This document shows positions 8,495 through 18,189 of a DNA stretch of 64,000 nt, piece by piece. The notes below the pieces were generated by a model. The model did no database searches. It saw only the letters and a program-made list of their open reading frames with translations, and was not told the DNA's origin. The stretch is from Cohnella ginsengisoli. Its GTDB lineage: Bacteria; Bacillota; Bacilli; Paenibacillales; Paenibacillaceae. Location: assembly GCF_029525555.1 (NCBI RefSeq), contig NZ_JAPDHZ010000008.1, forward strand, positions 434,001 through 498,000, read 5' to 3'. Position numbers and translations under genes: made by a program. Every line of letters starts with the position of its first letter. Position 1 is the first letter of the stretch.

Positions 8495-10195
8495 TCAAAC
8501 ATCGGAGACCGGGATCGTCACGCTCACCCGCGTCCACCGGCCAGGCTCGCTCGCGACTTCGACTCCGTACCGGCTGCCGTACTGCACCTGAATCCGCTGG
8601 TGAACGTTGCGAAGCCCGTAGCCGCGGGACTGCTTGACGAGCACCTCCTCCGCGACGCCGGCGGGCATGCCCGGCCCGTTGTCCTCCACCGTGAATACGA
8701 GCGTCTCTTCGTCTTCCTCGATGCTTCCGCAGATTCGCAGCATGCCTCTTCCCTCGCGCTTCTGGTCGATGCCGTGCTCGATGGCGTTCTCCACGATCGG
8801 CTGAAGGACGAGCTTGATCATCCGCTGCTCCAGCAGGGCGTCGTCCACCTCGTATTCGACGTCGAAGTTGTAGTCGTGCATGATGAGCTGCATCTCGAGG
8901 TATGACTTCGTGTTCAGCAGCTCGTCCTTGATCAGGATCAGGTCGTTGCCCTGGTTAAGCGTCGTCCGGTAGAAGGTCGAGAGGATGCCCGCGACCCGGC
9001 TGATGTCCTCGGCGCCCGCGTCGATGGCTTTCCAGTTGATGACCGACAGCGAGTTGTACAGAAAATGCGGATTGATCTGGGCCTGAAGCGCCCTCAGCTC
9101 CGCCTCCCGCTGAACGATCTTGCTCTTGTAGCTTTCTTCGATCAACTGGTTGATGCTGGCCAGCATCTTGCCGAACCGCGATTCGAGCTCTCCGATCTCG
9201 TCGCCTCCGTGGACCTTGAGACTGATCGTCAGCGTCCCTTCCTCGACCAGCTTCATCTTGTGGTTCAGGCGCTGGATCCGGCGGACGAACACGCGGGAAA
9301 AAATCCAGCCGACGAGCAGAAGGACAACGATGCAGAGTCCTTCGATGATGAGCGTCGCCCGGAGAATCTTCCAGGGGCTGATCGTGAGCGCGTCGTCGGG
9401 AACCATCAGGGACAGCGACCAGTTGGACGCTCTCAGTTCGCGATGCAGCCAGAGATATTCCGGATGGTCGTCGGCCGCGCCCTGCAGCCGCCGCTCGACG
9501 AGGGCCGCGGCGTCCCCCATCCGCCCCGAAGCCGGCCCGCTCGCGTATACGACCTTGCCGCGACTGTCGGCGATGACCGCCGCGGCTTCCGGCAGATCGG
9601 GCAGATTCAGCGAGTCTTGCAGGAATTCCGGGACAAGCTCCACGTAGACGAGGTTTTTCTTGTCGTAGTTGATGTCGCCGAAGATGCGCCTGACGCCGAA
9701 CACCTTTCCGTTTTCGATATACCAGCGCGTGTCGATCGTCTCCATCGCTTCCTTGTACCAGTAGGCGTGCTCCACGGCAGAGATCGGCATGATCGAGTTG
9801 AAGCGTTCGGTCACGTTGTTCTCGGTGTAGATGACGATCCGCTGAATGTCGCTGTTGAGCGAGGTCGTCGTATTGATAAGCGGGTCTACGATCTCCTTCA
9901 GATCGAGGTACATCGTATAGTAGCTCTTGTATTCTTCGTTAAAAATGTGGGAGAAGTTTGGATTGTAGCTGATAAGCTCGATCGCCGCGTCGAAGCGCTG
10001 CAGCTTGTAGCTCAGGCTGTCGTCGATCTTGCCCAGATTGTCCTGCAGCACGACGTTCGCCTGCTTCAGCTGCACTTCTTTGGACTGCTGATAGGAATAA
10101 ACGCCGAGAATCGAGAGCGGGATCAAAGTGACGGCGAGATAGGAGATGAACAGCTTATGTCTGAGTTTGATCGATTTTCCCCACTTCGCTAGCAA
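8495..10195 (-). CDS. YesM-type sensor histidine kinase
   Basis: Membrane sensor kinase of the LytS/YesM class which pairs with AraC-type response regulators in control of sugar transporters. Seen: first membrane helix about residues 14-34, an extracellular sensor region to about 275, second helix (LCIVVLLLVGWIF), HAMP, then QINPHFLYNSL with the phosphorylated His at about residue 376, and an ATP-binding domain with EDNGPGMP and GYGLRNVHQRI. The start is TTG at 10195, with a GGAAGGGCGG segment upstream and no alternative ATG near the N-terminus. The gene ends a run of same-strand genes (response regulator, binding protein, permeases), so it is probably the sensor of the sugar-transport locus. 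Confidence 0.9.
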   Translation of the reverse strand: MLAKWGKSIKLRHKLFISYLAVTLIPLSILGVYSYQQSKEVQLKQANVVLQDNLGKIDDSLSYKLQRFDAAIELISYNPNFSHIFNEEYKSYYTMYLDLKEIVDPLINTTTSLNSDIQRIVIYTENNVTERFNSIMPISAVEHAYWYKEAMETIDTRWYIENGKVFGVRRIFGDINYDKKNLVYVELVPEFLQDSLNLPDLPEAAAVIADSRGKVVYASGPASGRMGDAAALVERRLQGAADDHPEYLWLHRELRASNWSLSLMVPDDALTISPWKILRATLIIEGLCIVVLLLVGWIFSRVFVRRIQRLNHKMKLVEEGTLTISLKVHGGDEIGELESRFGKMLASINQLIEESYKSKIVQREAELRALQAQINPHFLYNSLSVINWKAIDAGAEDISRVAGILSTFYRTTLNQGNDLILIKDELLNTKSYLEMQLIMHDYNFDVEYEVDDALLEQRMIKLVLQPIVENAIEHGIDQKREGRGMLRICGSIEEDEETLVFTVEDNGPGMPAGVAEEVLVKQSRGYGLRNVHQRIQVQYGSRYGVEVASEPGRWTRVSVTIPVSDV

Positions 10196-10234
10196 CGGTC
10201 GATCCGCCCTTCCCGCTCTTATGGTCTCTTCATC

Positions 10235-11116
10235 TTACTCCTTCACCGCGCCCAGCACGATGCCGCTCACGAAATATTTTTGGAGAAAAGGATAGATCAA
10301 CAGAATCGGCACCATGGAAACCATGACCTTCGCCGAGTTCAGCAGTTGGCTGGACATGTTGGTCAGCCGCTTGATCTCCTCGGGATCGGTCGTATTCATG
10401 ATCGAGTTCACGCTGATGATCAGCTGCTGGATGTAGGTCTGCAGCGGCCAATGCTCCTTGTGCTGCATCAGGATCATGCCGTCGAAGAAGGCGTTCCAGT
10501 GGCCGACGATCGAGAACAAGGTGACCGTCGCGAGCGCCGGCAGCGAGATCGGAACGAAAATGACGGACAGCGTTTTCCAGGGACCCGCCCCGTCCATGTT
10601 GGCCGCCTCTTCAAGCTCCTTCGGAATGCCCTTGAAGAAGTTCATCAGCAGGATGACGTTGAACACGGGCACCGCCGTGGGCAGCACGAGCGCCCAGATC
10701 GAATCCAGCAGGCCGAGCGAATAGATCGTCATGTACCACGGGATCAAGCCGCCGTTAAAAAGCATGCAGAAGATGACGAACCACATGTAGACGTTCCGGC
10801 CGGGAAACAGCTTGGCGGTTCTGGACAGCGGGTAAGCCATCAGCACCGTGATCACGAAGTTGATCGCGCCTCCCAGCAGCACCCGTTCGATCGATACGCC
10901 GAAGGAAATGAAAAAATTGCGGTCCCGCATGATGGATTCGTAAGCGCTCAGATTAAATTCGACCGGCCAGAAAAAAACCTGGCCGGCCATCGCCGGAATT
11001 TTGCCGCTGAACGAGATGGCCAGCGTATTGAGAATCGGCGCGATGGAAAAAAAGGCGATCAGGCTCAAGATCAGATAGATCGTCCAGTCGACGGCACGGC
11101 TGCTTCCGCGTATCAT
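10235..11116 (-). CDS. Carbohydrate ABC transporter permease, MalG/LplC type
   Basis: Inner-membrane permease half of an oligosaccharide importer. Seen: six predicted membrane helices and the EAA loop ELEEAANMDGAGPWKTLSVIFVP that docks the ATPase. 293 aa is typical. Start ATG 11116 follows AGGAG by about 9 bases. The neighbour permease ends 15 bases upstream, so the two are translated from one transcript. No ATPase gene is present in the locus; transporters of this type normally share a housekeeping MsmX-like ATPase (family knowledge). Confidence 0.92.
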   Translation of the reverse strand: MIRGSSRAVDWTIYLILSLIAFFSIAPILNTLAISFSGKIPAMAGQVFFWPVEFNLSAYESIMRDRNFFISFGVSIERVLLGGAINFVITVLMAYPLSRTAKLFPGRNVYMWFVIFCMLFNGGLIPWYMTIYSLGLLDSIWALVLPTAVPVFNVILLMNFFKGIPKELEEAANMDGAGPWKTLSVIFVPISLPALATVTLFSIVGHWNAFFDGMILMQHKEHWPLQTYIQQLIISVNSIMNTTDPEEIKRLTNMSSQLLNSAKVMVSMVPILLIYPFLQKYFVSGIVLGAVKE

Positions 11117-11131
11117 GAATCGTCACTCCTG

Positions 11132-12022
11132 TCAGAAGATGCGGTAGTTGGCAAAACGGGCGGCGAGCAAGTAAGAGACGGCGATCAGGAGGAAGCTGAC
11201 GATCGACTTCAGCAAGCCGACGGCGGTAGCGAGGCCGTATTGAATCTCCAGCAAGCCCGCGCGATAGACGTAGGTATCGATGATGTCGCCGGACTGGTAG
11301 ACGACGGGATTGTACAGGTTCAAAATCTGCTCGAAGCCGGCGTTCAGCACGTTGCCCAGACTGAGCGTCGCCAGCAGGATGATCGTGGGGAGCAAGCCGG
11401 GTATGGTGATGTGAAGCAGCCGCTGAAAGCGGTTGGCGCCGTCGATCGCGGCAGCCTCGTACAGGCTCGCGTTGATCGAGGTCAGCGCGGCAATATAAAT
11501 AATGGTGTTGAAGCCGAATTCCTTCCAGACGTCGCTCGCCACCAGAATGACCCGAAACCAGGAATTGCTCTGCAGGAACATGATCTCTTGGCCGCCGAAC
11601 CACTGGACGATCTGATTGACGATGCCTTCCAGGCTCAGCAGATTGACCAGAATGCCGGATAGAATGACCCAGGACATAAAGTGAGGCAAATAAACGATCG
11701 TCTGGACGATTCGCTTGAACTTCATGTTCATGACTTCGTGCAGCATCAGCGCGAATACGAACGGAACGGCCATGCCGGCCACGATCTTTAAGGACGCGAT
11801 GGACAGCGTGTTGACGAAAATCGTGCGGCTGTCCGGCAAGTCGAACATGTACTGGAAATTTTCCCAGCCGACCCAATCCGAGCGGAAGATGCCGAGCGTC
11901 GGCTGGAAATCCTGGAAGGCGATGACGATGCCGAGCATGGGGATGACGCTGAATACGAGCAGGAGAGCGATGCCGGGCAGCAGCATGAAATGGTAGTGTC
12001 GGATAAACGATCGGTTATTCAT
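11132..12022 (-). CDS. Carbohydrate ABC transporter permease, LplB type
   Basis: First permease of the sugar importer. Seen: N-terminal membrane helix (FMLLPGIALLLVFSVIPM), EAA loop EAAAIDGANRFQRLLHITIPG and six helices in all; 296 aa. Start ATG 12022 follows AGGTGGAG. It forms the heteromeric pore with the product of 10235-11116 and takes substrate from the lipoprotein encoded just upstream at 12113-13819. Confidence 0.92.
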   Translation of the reverse strand: MNNRSFIRHYHFMLLPGIALLLVFSVIPMLGIVIAFQDFQPTLGIFRSDWVGWENFQYMFDLPDSRTIFVNTLSIASLKIVAGMAVPFVFALMLHEVMNMKFKRIVQTIVYLPHFMSWVILSGILVNLLSLEGIVNQIVQWFGGQEIMFLQSNSWFRVILVASDVWKEFGFNTIIYIAALTSINASLYEAAAIDGANRFQRLLHITIPGLLPTIILLATLSLGNVLNAGFEQILNLYNPVVYQSGDIIDTYVYRAGLLEIQYGLATAVGLLKSIVSFLLIAVSYLLAARFANYRIF

Positions 12023-12060
12023 TGCATCTCCACCTATGCGCTAGATTCGATTCAAAAAGA

Positions 12061-12091
12061 AGGGGCTGACCTGACTTGCCGGGCAGCCCCT
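12061..12091 (-). terminator. Attenuating hairpin between binding protein and permease genes
   Basis: AGGGGCTG pairs with CAGCCCCT; on the minus strand the stem is followed by TCTTTTTG. It sits between the stop of the binding-protein gene and the start of the permease gene, the place where partial terminators raise binding-protein dosage over permeases. Confidence 0.75.
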
Positions 12092-12112
12092 GATCACGTT
12101 TAGCGAGCGCGA

Positions 12113-13819
12113 TTACTTTGCCTGAAGCGCCTCCTTGATCTCCTTGGCGACTTCGTTGCCGCCGATGGACTTCCACGTGGAGACGAAGCTGTCGAATTCG
12201 TCCAGCGGCGACGTGCCGGTGATGATCTTCAGGAACGTCTCGTTCTCCAGCTTATCCAGGTTGGCGCCGCGCTTGAGCATCGTCTCGGTCTTGCCGTAGT
12301 ACGCGGGCTCCACCTTGTTCAGTTCCTTGGCGCCGGTGACGGCCGCCGCTGTATAGAAAGCCAGCGAATCGGCGTAAGCCGCCATGTCCTGCTTCGGATT
12401 CTCCTGGTTCTTCAGCACCGACTCGACGCGGGGCAGGATGCGCGCCGGCAGGCCGGTCTTGTCCTTGTCCTGTACGACCTTGTCATAGATCGGCACGTCC
12501 CGCGCCAGCGAATCCTGGAAGTCCAGCTGCAGGTTCAGCGGATAGTTCAGCCAGCCTACGCCGAGGCCTTTATAAAGCTCTTGCGAGGCAGGGTCGATCA
12601 GGCGGATGCCTTCATATTCTACGTTCAAGATTTTGATCGCGGCCTCGGGGTTCTTCGCCTGCTTCTTGACGACCAGGAACGAGCCCGAAGGGACCGACGG
12701 CACGATATTGCGCTTGCCGGCGTCGTCGAGCGGCACCGCGAGCGGCACCCAGTCCGCCTTCGGATTCGCCTTGACCGCGTCGGACATCGCCCAGCCGGCG
12801 AACCATGGCGCGAACAGGATGCCCGCGCGGCCGCTGGATACGAGACCGGCGTTGTCCTCCCATTTCCGCGTCAGGAACTCCTTGTCGATCAGGCCTTGCG
12901 CGTACATCTCCCGCAGCACGCCGAGCGCCTGCTTCGTCTCCGGCGTCGTGGAGCCGTACACGACATTGCCGTCGGCATCCTGGAACCAGCTCTTCGGGTA
13001 GCTATGGTAGGCGTTGAAGATCGGATCGAAGGTGAAGAAGCCGCCGTCGGTCACGATCGACGTGTCGCCGAGCAGACCGACCGTATCCGCCTGGCCGTTG
13101 CCGTCCGGGTCCTTCTGGACGAACGCCTGAATGATGGACTTGAGGTCGTCCACGGTCTTCGGCAGTTCCAGGTTCAGATGCTCGAGCCAGTCCTTGCGCA
13201 TCCAGAGCAGCTGGAAGTTGCCGTCGATATTCGTGTTGGGCAGCGCGTAGAGCTTGCCGCCGATCCGCCCGGTGTTCAGCACGCGGTCGCCGGTATAAGA
13301 GCCGTAGTACTCTTTGATGAGCGGCGACGCGTACTTATCGTAGATGTCGGTCAGATCCGCCAGCATGCCCGCCTTGGCCATCCGTTGGAACTGCTGCTCG
13401 TCGACGACCATGATGTCCGGGATGTTGTTGCTCGCGATGGCCAGGGTCACCTTTTGATTGTAGGCATCGAGATCCTCGACCGAAAAATCGTATTTGATCT
13501 TCACGTTGAGACGATCCTCGACGTACTTCAAATATTGATTGCTCTCCAGCGTATCGCCGGAAGGCAGGTTGTTGCCGGATACGCCCTGTCTGCCCAGCGA
13601 CACCGTGACCGTCTCGTCGTACTTGCCGAACGAAGCGTCTTCGGATGCGCCGGCGCCGGATGCGGCTGCCTGCTGCGAGGCGCTTGACGACGCGCTTGGC
13701 GAAGCGCTTGCGGCGCCCTTGCCGCCGTCGCCGCCATTGTTGCCGCCGCCGTTGCTGCAAGCCGTCATGCCCAGCACCAGCGTCGAGCAGAGCAAGAGGG
13801 TCGATTTTTTTGTATGCAT
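12113..13819 (-). CDS. Extracellular sugar-binding lipoprotein of ABC transporter
   Basis: Captures the sugar outside the membrane and delivers it to the two permeases. Seen: signal peptide MHTKKSTLLLCSTLVLGMTAC with lipobox Cys21, followed by a Gly/Asn/Ser/Ala-rich linker and a solute-binding domain of about 530 residues; the length and the LplA-like arrangement fit oligosaccharide binding proteins. The start is ATG 13819, because GGAGGTAGGGGC directly precedes it, rather than an ATG 42 bases upstream. First gene of the transporter operon. Confidence 0.92.
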   Translation of the reverse strand: MHTKKSTLLLCSTLVLGMTACSNGGGNNGGDGGKGAASASPSASSSASQQAAASGAGASEDASFGKYDETVTVSLGRQGVSGNNLPSGDTLESNQYLKYVEDRLNVKIKYDFSVEDLDAYNQKVTLAIASNNIPDIMVVDEQQFQRMAKAGMLADLTDIYDKYASPLIKEYYGSYTGDRVLNTGRIGGKLYALPNTNIDGNFQLLWMRKDWLEHLNLELPKTVDDLKSIIQAFVQKDPDGNGQADTVGLLGDTSIVTDGGFFTFDPIFNAYHSYPKSWFQDADGNVVYGSTTPETKQALGVLREMYAQGLIDKEFLTRKWEDNAGLVSSGRAGILFAPWFAGWAMSDAVKANPKADWVPLAVPLDDAGKRNIVPSVPSGSFLVVKKQAKNPEAAIKILNVEYEGIRLIDPASQELYKGLGVGWLNYPLNLQLDFQDSLARDVPIYDKVVQDKDKTGLPARILPRVESVLKNQENPKQDMAAYADSLAFYTAAAVTGAKELNKVEPAYYGKTETMLKRGANLDKLENETFLKIITGTSPLDEFDSFVSTWKSIGGNEVAKEIKEALQAK

Positions 13820-13856
13820 GCCCCTACCTCCATCGAATGAACTTGTTTGCCTATTC

Positions 13857-13865
13857 ATCATAGCA
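13857..13865 (-). promoter_or_regulatory. Extended -10 promoter for the binding-protein gene
   Basis: Minus-strand TGCTATGAT is an extended -10 element; no good -35 hexamer is seen 17 bases upstream, which suits an activator-dependent promoter controlled by the adjacent AraC-type response regulator. Sequence call only. Confidence 0.4.
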
Positions 13866-13917
13866 GTATCGTGAAAACGCCTTCCATCTCACAAATTTAT
13901 GATTTGAACAGGTTTTT

Positions 13918-15470
13918 TTACGGAGTTGCCTCCCTGTATTTGGCCGGGGTCACGCCGTAATATTGCCGGAAAGACTGGATGAAATAGTTGGAGCTTCGGT
14001 ACCCCAGCATGCGGCAAATGTCCACGATCTTGATGTTCGTATCCTGCAGCAGCTCGGCTGCCTTCTCCATCCGCACCTGCGTGATGTATCGGATCAGGCT
14101 TTGCCCGGTCTCCTTCTTGAACAGGTAGCTCAAGTAGCTCGGCGTCAGATACACCTGGTTCGCCAGGCCTTCCAGGGAGAGGTCCTGGTCGTAATTTTCC
14201 CCGACGAGCTGCTTGATCTGTTCGATGATCTTGTTCGCGGATTCGGCTTTGGCCCCGGAGACGGAGCCCGCTTCGACGAGATCGAAAATGTCGAACATGA
14301 CCTGTTTCAGGTCGTGCAGGGAAGCGCAGCGGGATATTTTGTCCAGGTACTCGTTCATGACGGGCAGGCGGCTCTTGTGCTCCTTCGCCAAAGCCTTGGA
14401 CAAAATCTCCGAGCAGAGGAATTTGGTATAGAGCGACGACAACTGCCCTTTCGTTTTCAAATAAGAAAACAGCAGCTCGATCCCGTATTTGGCCCCCTGC
14501 AAATCCTGGTACGACAGGCACTGGTACAGCTTGTCCACCAACGCGTTCAATTCGGTCTCGTTGAAGGGGGGCTTCGGAGAATTGCGCTTCGGAAAACAGG
14601 ATCTGCCTGTCGTCCATAAAAAAAACGGTATTCCAGCAGCCGCTCGATGCTGCCGTAGGCTTCGTGCACATGCTCCCAGCCGTCGGCGGCCGCGCCGACG
14701 ACGATGCTCACCTTCTGGCCGAAGCGTTCGAAGGCCTCGAGGGCGATCGTCTCGGCCAGCAGCCGGAGCGCCTCTATGGACAGCGGGACCGGGCGGCGGA
14801 CGAAGACGAGGCTCTGGCTTTCGTTCACGTTCAAATAATCGAACGCTTCGGTCACGCACGCCTGAAGCATCGCGACAAACGCGTCGTTATGCATATCGAA
14901 AAAATGGTTCGGGCATTCCACGAGCAGCAGATGAATCGCTTCCGGCGTCCCGGAAGCGCCCCGCGAAGGAGGGGATGCGGGAAGCCTGCCGCTTCGCGGC
15001 GCGTTGATCGCGTCAAGCAGCATTTTTTCCCGCTCGTAGGCAATTCCGCGTTCGTAGCCCTCCAGCAGCTGCAGCTCGCGCATGCGGCCCGCCTCTTTTT
15101 CCTCGCAGGCGGCGATCGCCTCGCGCATCGCGGAGAGAAACTCCGGCACTTGAATCGGCTTGAGCAGATAGTTCGCTACGTTCGTGCGAAGCGCCCGCCT
15201 GGCATATTCGAACTCATTGAAAGCGCTGTAAATAATGATTTCGATGTCCGGCTTCTCTTCCCTGATTTTCTCCGACAGCTCCAAGCCGTCCATGAACGGC
15301 ATCTTAATATCCGTGAGCACGATATCGACCGGTTCGTTCCGCACGATATCGAGAGCCTTCTCCCCATTCTCCGCCGTCACCGTCTCGAGCTCCAGCTTGC
15401 AGCTGCGAACCAGGTTCCGCAGGCCCTCTCTCTCGATCCGTTCGTCGTCCACGATTAACAGGCGTCGCAT
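13918..15470 (-). CDS. YesN-type response regulator with AraC DNA-binding domain (two homopolymer breaks)
   Basis: Cytoplasmic partner of a YesM-type kinase, activating transport genes. Seen: receiver domain starting RRLLIVDDERIEREG, phospho-acceptor Asp in DIVLTDIKMPFMDG, Lys in YLLKPI; middle region; C-terminal AraC domain with two helix-turn-helices (SLEGLANQVYLTPSYLSYLF and IVDICRMLGYRSSNYFIQSF). The frame changes twice, at a T8 run (about 14619-14626, plus strand A8) and a C6 run (about 14566-14571); dropping one base from each gives about 516 aa, the usual size. Start ATG 15470 follows GGAAGGAG. It lies between the binding-protein gene and the second GH38 gene. Confidence 0.85.
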
Positions 15471-15553
15471 GCGATTCGCTCCTTCCCGGCGGCATAAGCA
15501 CAAAAAGGGCTTCTCTCCGCAGAGAGACGCCGCCCTTCTCATGATATCAAAAA

Positions 15554-17998
15554 TTATACGCTTCTAAACGCCACGGTACCCGCATTTACGCTGCGATTGA
15601 CGCGCAGGGCTCGCTCCGCCGAATTCAGCGCCCCGCCCCACTGCAGCGTGTAGCGGAATTCGTAAAATCCGCCCAGCGTCGCCTTGAAGTTGGTCTCCCA
15701 GTAATTCGTCAGCACCCACGCGTACAAAGTGGGCGCCTCGTCCCGCGCTTGTCCCTGCACCTTGCGCTCGCCGAACGCGAGCGGTCCGGTCTGCATCAGC
15801 GGCGTATCCGGCGTCGCGATCGCAAGTCCGCCGGACGGCGACACCAGCGCCAGTCCGTCCTGGATGCAGTAGAAGTCGGTCAGCGTGCCCGGGATCTGGT
15901 CGATGCCCGGCCTTACGGCTGCTCCCGCCTTGTCGAACCACAGCTCGCCGCCGTCCTTCCGCAGGAAGGGCAGGGACACGTAGACGTTCTCCGGCTCCCA
16001 CACGCTCGTCTTGTGCATGCGCACGGAGACGTCGGCGCGCGCCTGATCCTTGTACACCTTCAGGAACAGCGAGTAGTGGCTCATCCCTTCGACCTCGTAG
16101 CGCAGCTCCACGATCGCGTACAGCGGGCCGTCCGCGATCGACCTGACGCCGGTCAGCGTGCCCGCGGAGCGCTTGACGTTCATGCCCTTGCGGTTGCGGC
16201 CCATGATCCGGCGGACCGTCATCTGGTCGCCGTGCTCGCCTGCGGTCACTTCGTATACGGGCGTGAAGGCGGGATGCGCCTGGTTCGGATCGATGAGCTC
16301 CCTGCCCGTCCCCTTGTCGATCCAGGAGACGATTCCCGCTCCGCTTCGCCACGCGATCCGCATATGAGGCGTCTCGATGCCGTTCTCGGTCGCGGCCGCT
16401 TGATCGGCGCTACCGGCCAGCGGTACCATATCCTGAATATCGTGTATCCGGTCCGCACCGACGAGGCGCGTGCTGCTCGTCGTGCGCCCTTGGGGCTGCG
16501 CCGAAGCCTCGCGAATGACGTAGCGCTTCTCTTCCCGCGCGCCGAGCTTGGCCATGATCGCGATCTGGTAGCCCCGGCTCACTTTTTCCTGCTGATGCGG
16601 CACGAGCTCGCCCGTTTGTTCCTCAATCACTTCCAGGCCGTTTCTATAATAGTCGGCTTCCCACTGCTCTTCCAGGTAGAAATATGCCAAATCCTCGATC
16701 GGCTCGTCGAACGGGTTGACGACTTGATAGGTGAACGCGCGGCCCGCCCGCAGCAGCACGTCCCCGCGATCCCGCAGCACGCGGTCGAGCGAACGCTGGA
16801 CCAGGCGGCTCGCATTGGCCGCATACGCCTCCTTGCGGACGCCCAGCTCCTGCACCATCGGGTGCCACGGCTCGGAGATCGAGGAGTGATAGCCCCACGT
16901 ATGCTCGGCGTACATGATTAATTGCCGCTGCGCTTCCTCGATCTCTTCTTGCTTGACGCTTAGTCTATCTGGGTCAAGCTTCTTGACGACGGACAACGCG
17001 CGCTGCGCGCCGCGGAAGATCTGGGTATGCATGGCGGTGGAGGCGACGCCGTCGGACCACCAATCCGGCCAATCGCCTCTGTAGACCGGGATCGGCGCGT
17101 CCTGCTCCTTCACCAGGTCGAAGTAGCGGTTCAGCGTCGTCATCTCGATCTCGATCCGGTCGCCGTGCTTCGCGTTCCACTCCTGGATGAAGCTCATGAT
17201 GCGGCCGTTCGGCGCGGCGTTGTCGCGCAGCAGGCCCATGACGTTGACCAGCGCGAAGTCGTACGGGTAGTCCTCCTTCTCCAGTTGGGCCAAATACCGG
17301 GCGATCCTCGTCTCCGCGATCTTCCAGTGGTCCTCCGCGATTCCCCAGATCGGCGTCTCGTCCCGGACGGAATAGGAGAGCGTCCCGTCGGGGTTGATCC
17401 CCAGGTCATTGCCCATCATATAGTGCTCGCCGCTCCACACGAGCAGGCGGTCGCCCTTGGGCGTCTCCCAGTAGAAAGGGAACTGCTTGCGCCCGATCGC
17501 GAACATGCCGTGGTGCGTATGGATGCAGCTCAGCAGATGCTCGATGCCGGCGTCCGCCATCGCTTGCGAGTAGCCCCAGCTATAGCCGTTGATGTCCGCC
17601 GTCATCGCGGACCGGACGCGCAGGCCGAGCGGCTCGGCGAACTTGCCGGCTCTCGCGACCATGTCCGAGAGGAGCTCGTAGCCGATCAGCTCCGTCATGT
17701 TCAAGTACGTGCCGGACAGCTCGATATCGCCCCTGCGCAGGGCATTCGCGAAGCGGTCCTTTTCCCCATCCGTCGCCTCTTCGAGGAATTTCTCGACGGC
17801 CCAGAACGTCTCGCAGGTCCACTTGAAGCCCTTCCACTCGGGATGCTCGGCCGTATGGGAGGCTTCGCTGACGGCGAGCGCCTGCCGGATAAAGTCCACG
17901 TGATACTGCTCGATTTTTTCCTGTCTTTCCGTATAGCCGATGTCCGTATGCGAATGGTGAATGACGTATATTTTCCACTTTCTCGTCGCGCTTTGCAT
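15554..17998 (-). CDS. GH38-family alpha-mannosidase (copy 2)
   Basis: Second predicted cytoplasmic alpha-mannosidase, 814 aa, with the same HSHTDIGYT and TADINGYSWGYSQ motifs as the gene at 1858-4302. Much of the sequence is identical at DNA level over hundreds of bases, including a block around residues 300-390 and most of the last 300 residues; the N-terminal 250 and the 430-510 region diverge more. Start ATG 17998 has GGGGAG upstream, and the bases around this site resemble those of copy 1. It lies upstream of the response regulator on the same strand. Two close copies beside separate regulators suggest duplication followed by different control; different linkage preference is possible but not shown. 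Confidence 0.88.
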   Translation of the reverse strand: MQSATRKWKIYVIHHSHTDIGYTERQEKIEQYHVDFIRQALAVSEASHTAEHPEWKGFKWTCETFWAVEKFLEEATDGEKDRFANALRRGDIELSGTYLNMTELIGYELLSDMVARAGKFAEPLGLRVRSAMTADINGYSWGYSQAMADAGIEHLLSCIHTHHGMFAIGRKQFPFYWETPKGDRLLVWSGEHYMMGNDLGINPDGTLSYSVRDETPIWGIAEDHWKIAETRIARYLAQLEKEDYPYDFALVNVMGLLRDNAAPNGRIMSFIQEWNAKHGDRIEIEMTTLNRYFDLVKEQDAPIPVYRGDWPDWWSDGVASTAMHTQIFRGAQRALSVVKKLDPDRLSVKQEEIEEAQRQLIMYAEHTWGYHSSISEPWHPMVQELGVRKEAYAANASRLVQRSLDRVLRDRGDVLLRAGRAFTYQVVNPFDEPIEDLAYFYLEEQWEADYYRNGLEVIEEQTGELVPHQQEKVSRGYQIAIMAKLGAREEKRYVIREASAQPQGRTTSSTRLVGADRIHDIQDMVPLAGSADQAAATENGIETPHMRIAWRSGAGIVSWIDKGTGRELIDPNQAHPAFTPVYEVTAGEHGDQMTVRRIMGRNRKGMNVKRSAGTLTGVRSIADGPLYAIVELRYEVEGMSHYSLFLKVYKDQARADVSVRMHKTSVWEPENVYVSLPFLRKDGGELWFDKAGAAVRPGIDQIPGTLTDFYCIQDGLALVSPSGGLAIATPDTPLMQTGPLAFGERKVQGQARDEAPTLYAWVLTNYWETNFKATLGGFYEFRYTLQWGGALNSAERALRVNRSVNAGTVAFRSV

Positions 17999-18063
17999 GC
18001 GTTCTCCCCTAACGTATCCTGTCTTGCGACCAGTATAGCCTCGTGAGGAACGGGCGGGAAAGT

Positions 18064-18093
18064 TCACATTTTTGCGATTCATATCACATTTTT
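18064..18093 (-). promoter_or_regulatory. Direct repeats upstream of GH38 copy 2
   Basis: TCACATTTTT occurs at 18064-18073 and 18084-18093, 20 bases apart on the same face of the helix, upstream of a TATACT -10-like element on the minus strand. AraC-type response regulators commonly bind such direct repeats; assignment to the regulator at 13918 is inference. Confidence 0.35.
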
Positions 18094-18189
18094 TCGCTAT
18101 CCGCGGCTGACGGAGGAAAAGGATCGAATGGAGAGCAAGCCGATAAGCGCAAGCGCTTCGCGGACCCAAAGGCATTTACGTTTTCTTCC

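Noticed and set aside
8165..8495. CRISPR array in the tandem repeats at 8.2 kb
   Set aside because: Units are contiguous, imperfect and without unique spacers; no cas genes nearby.
18150..18166. CcpA cre-like site (AAGCGCAAGCGCTT)
   Set aside because: Half of it fits, but it is not near a suitable promoter and the match to the cre consensus is poor.
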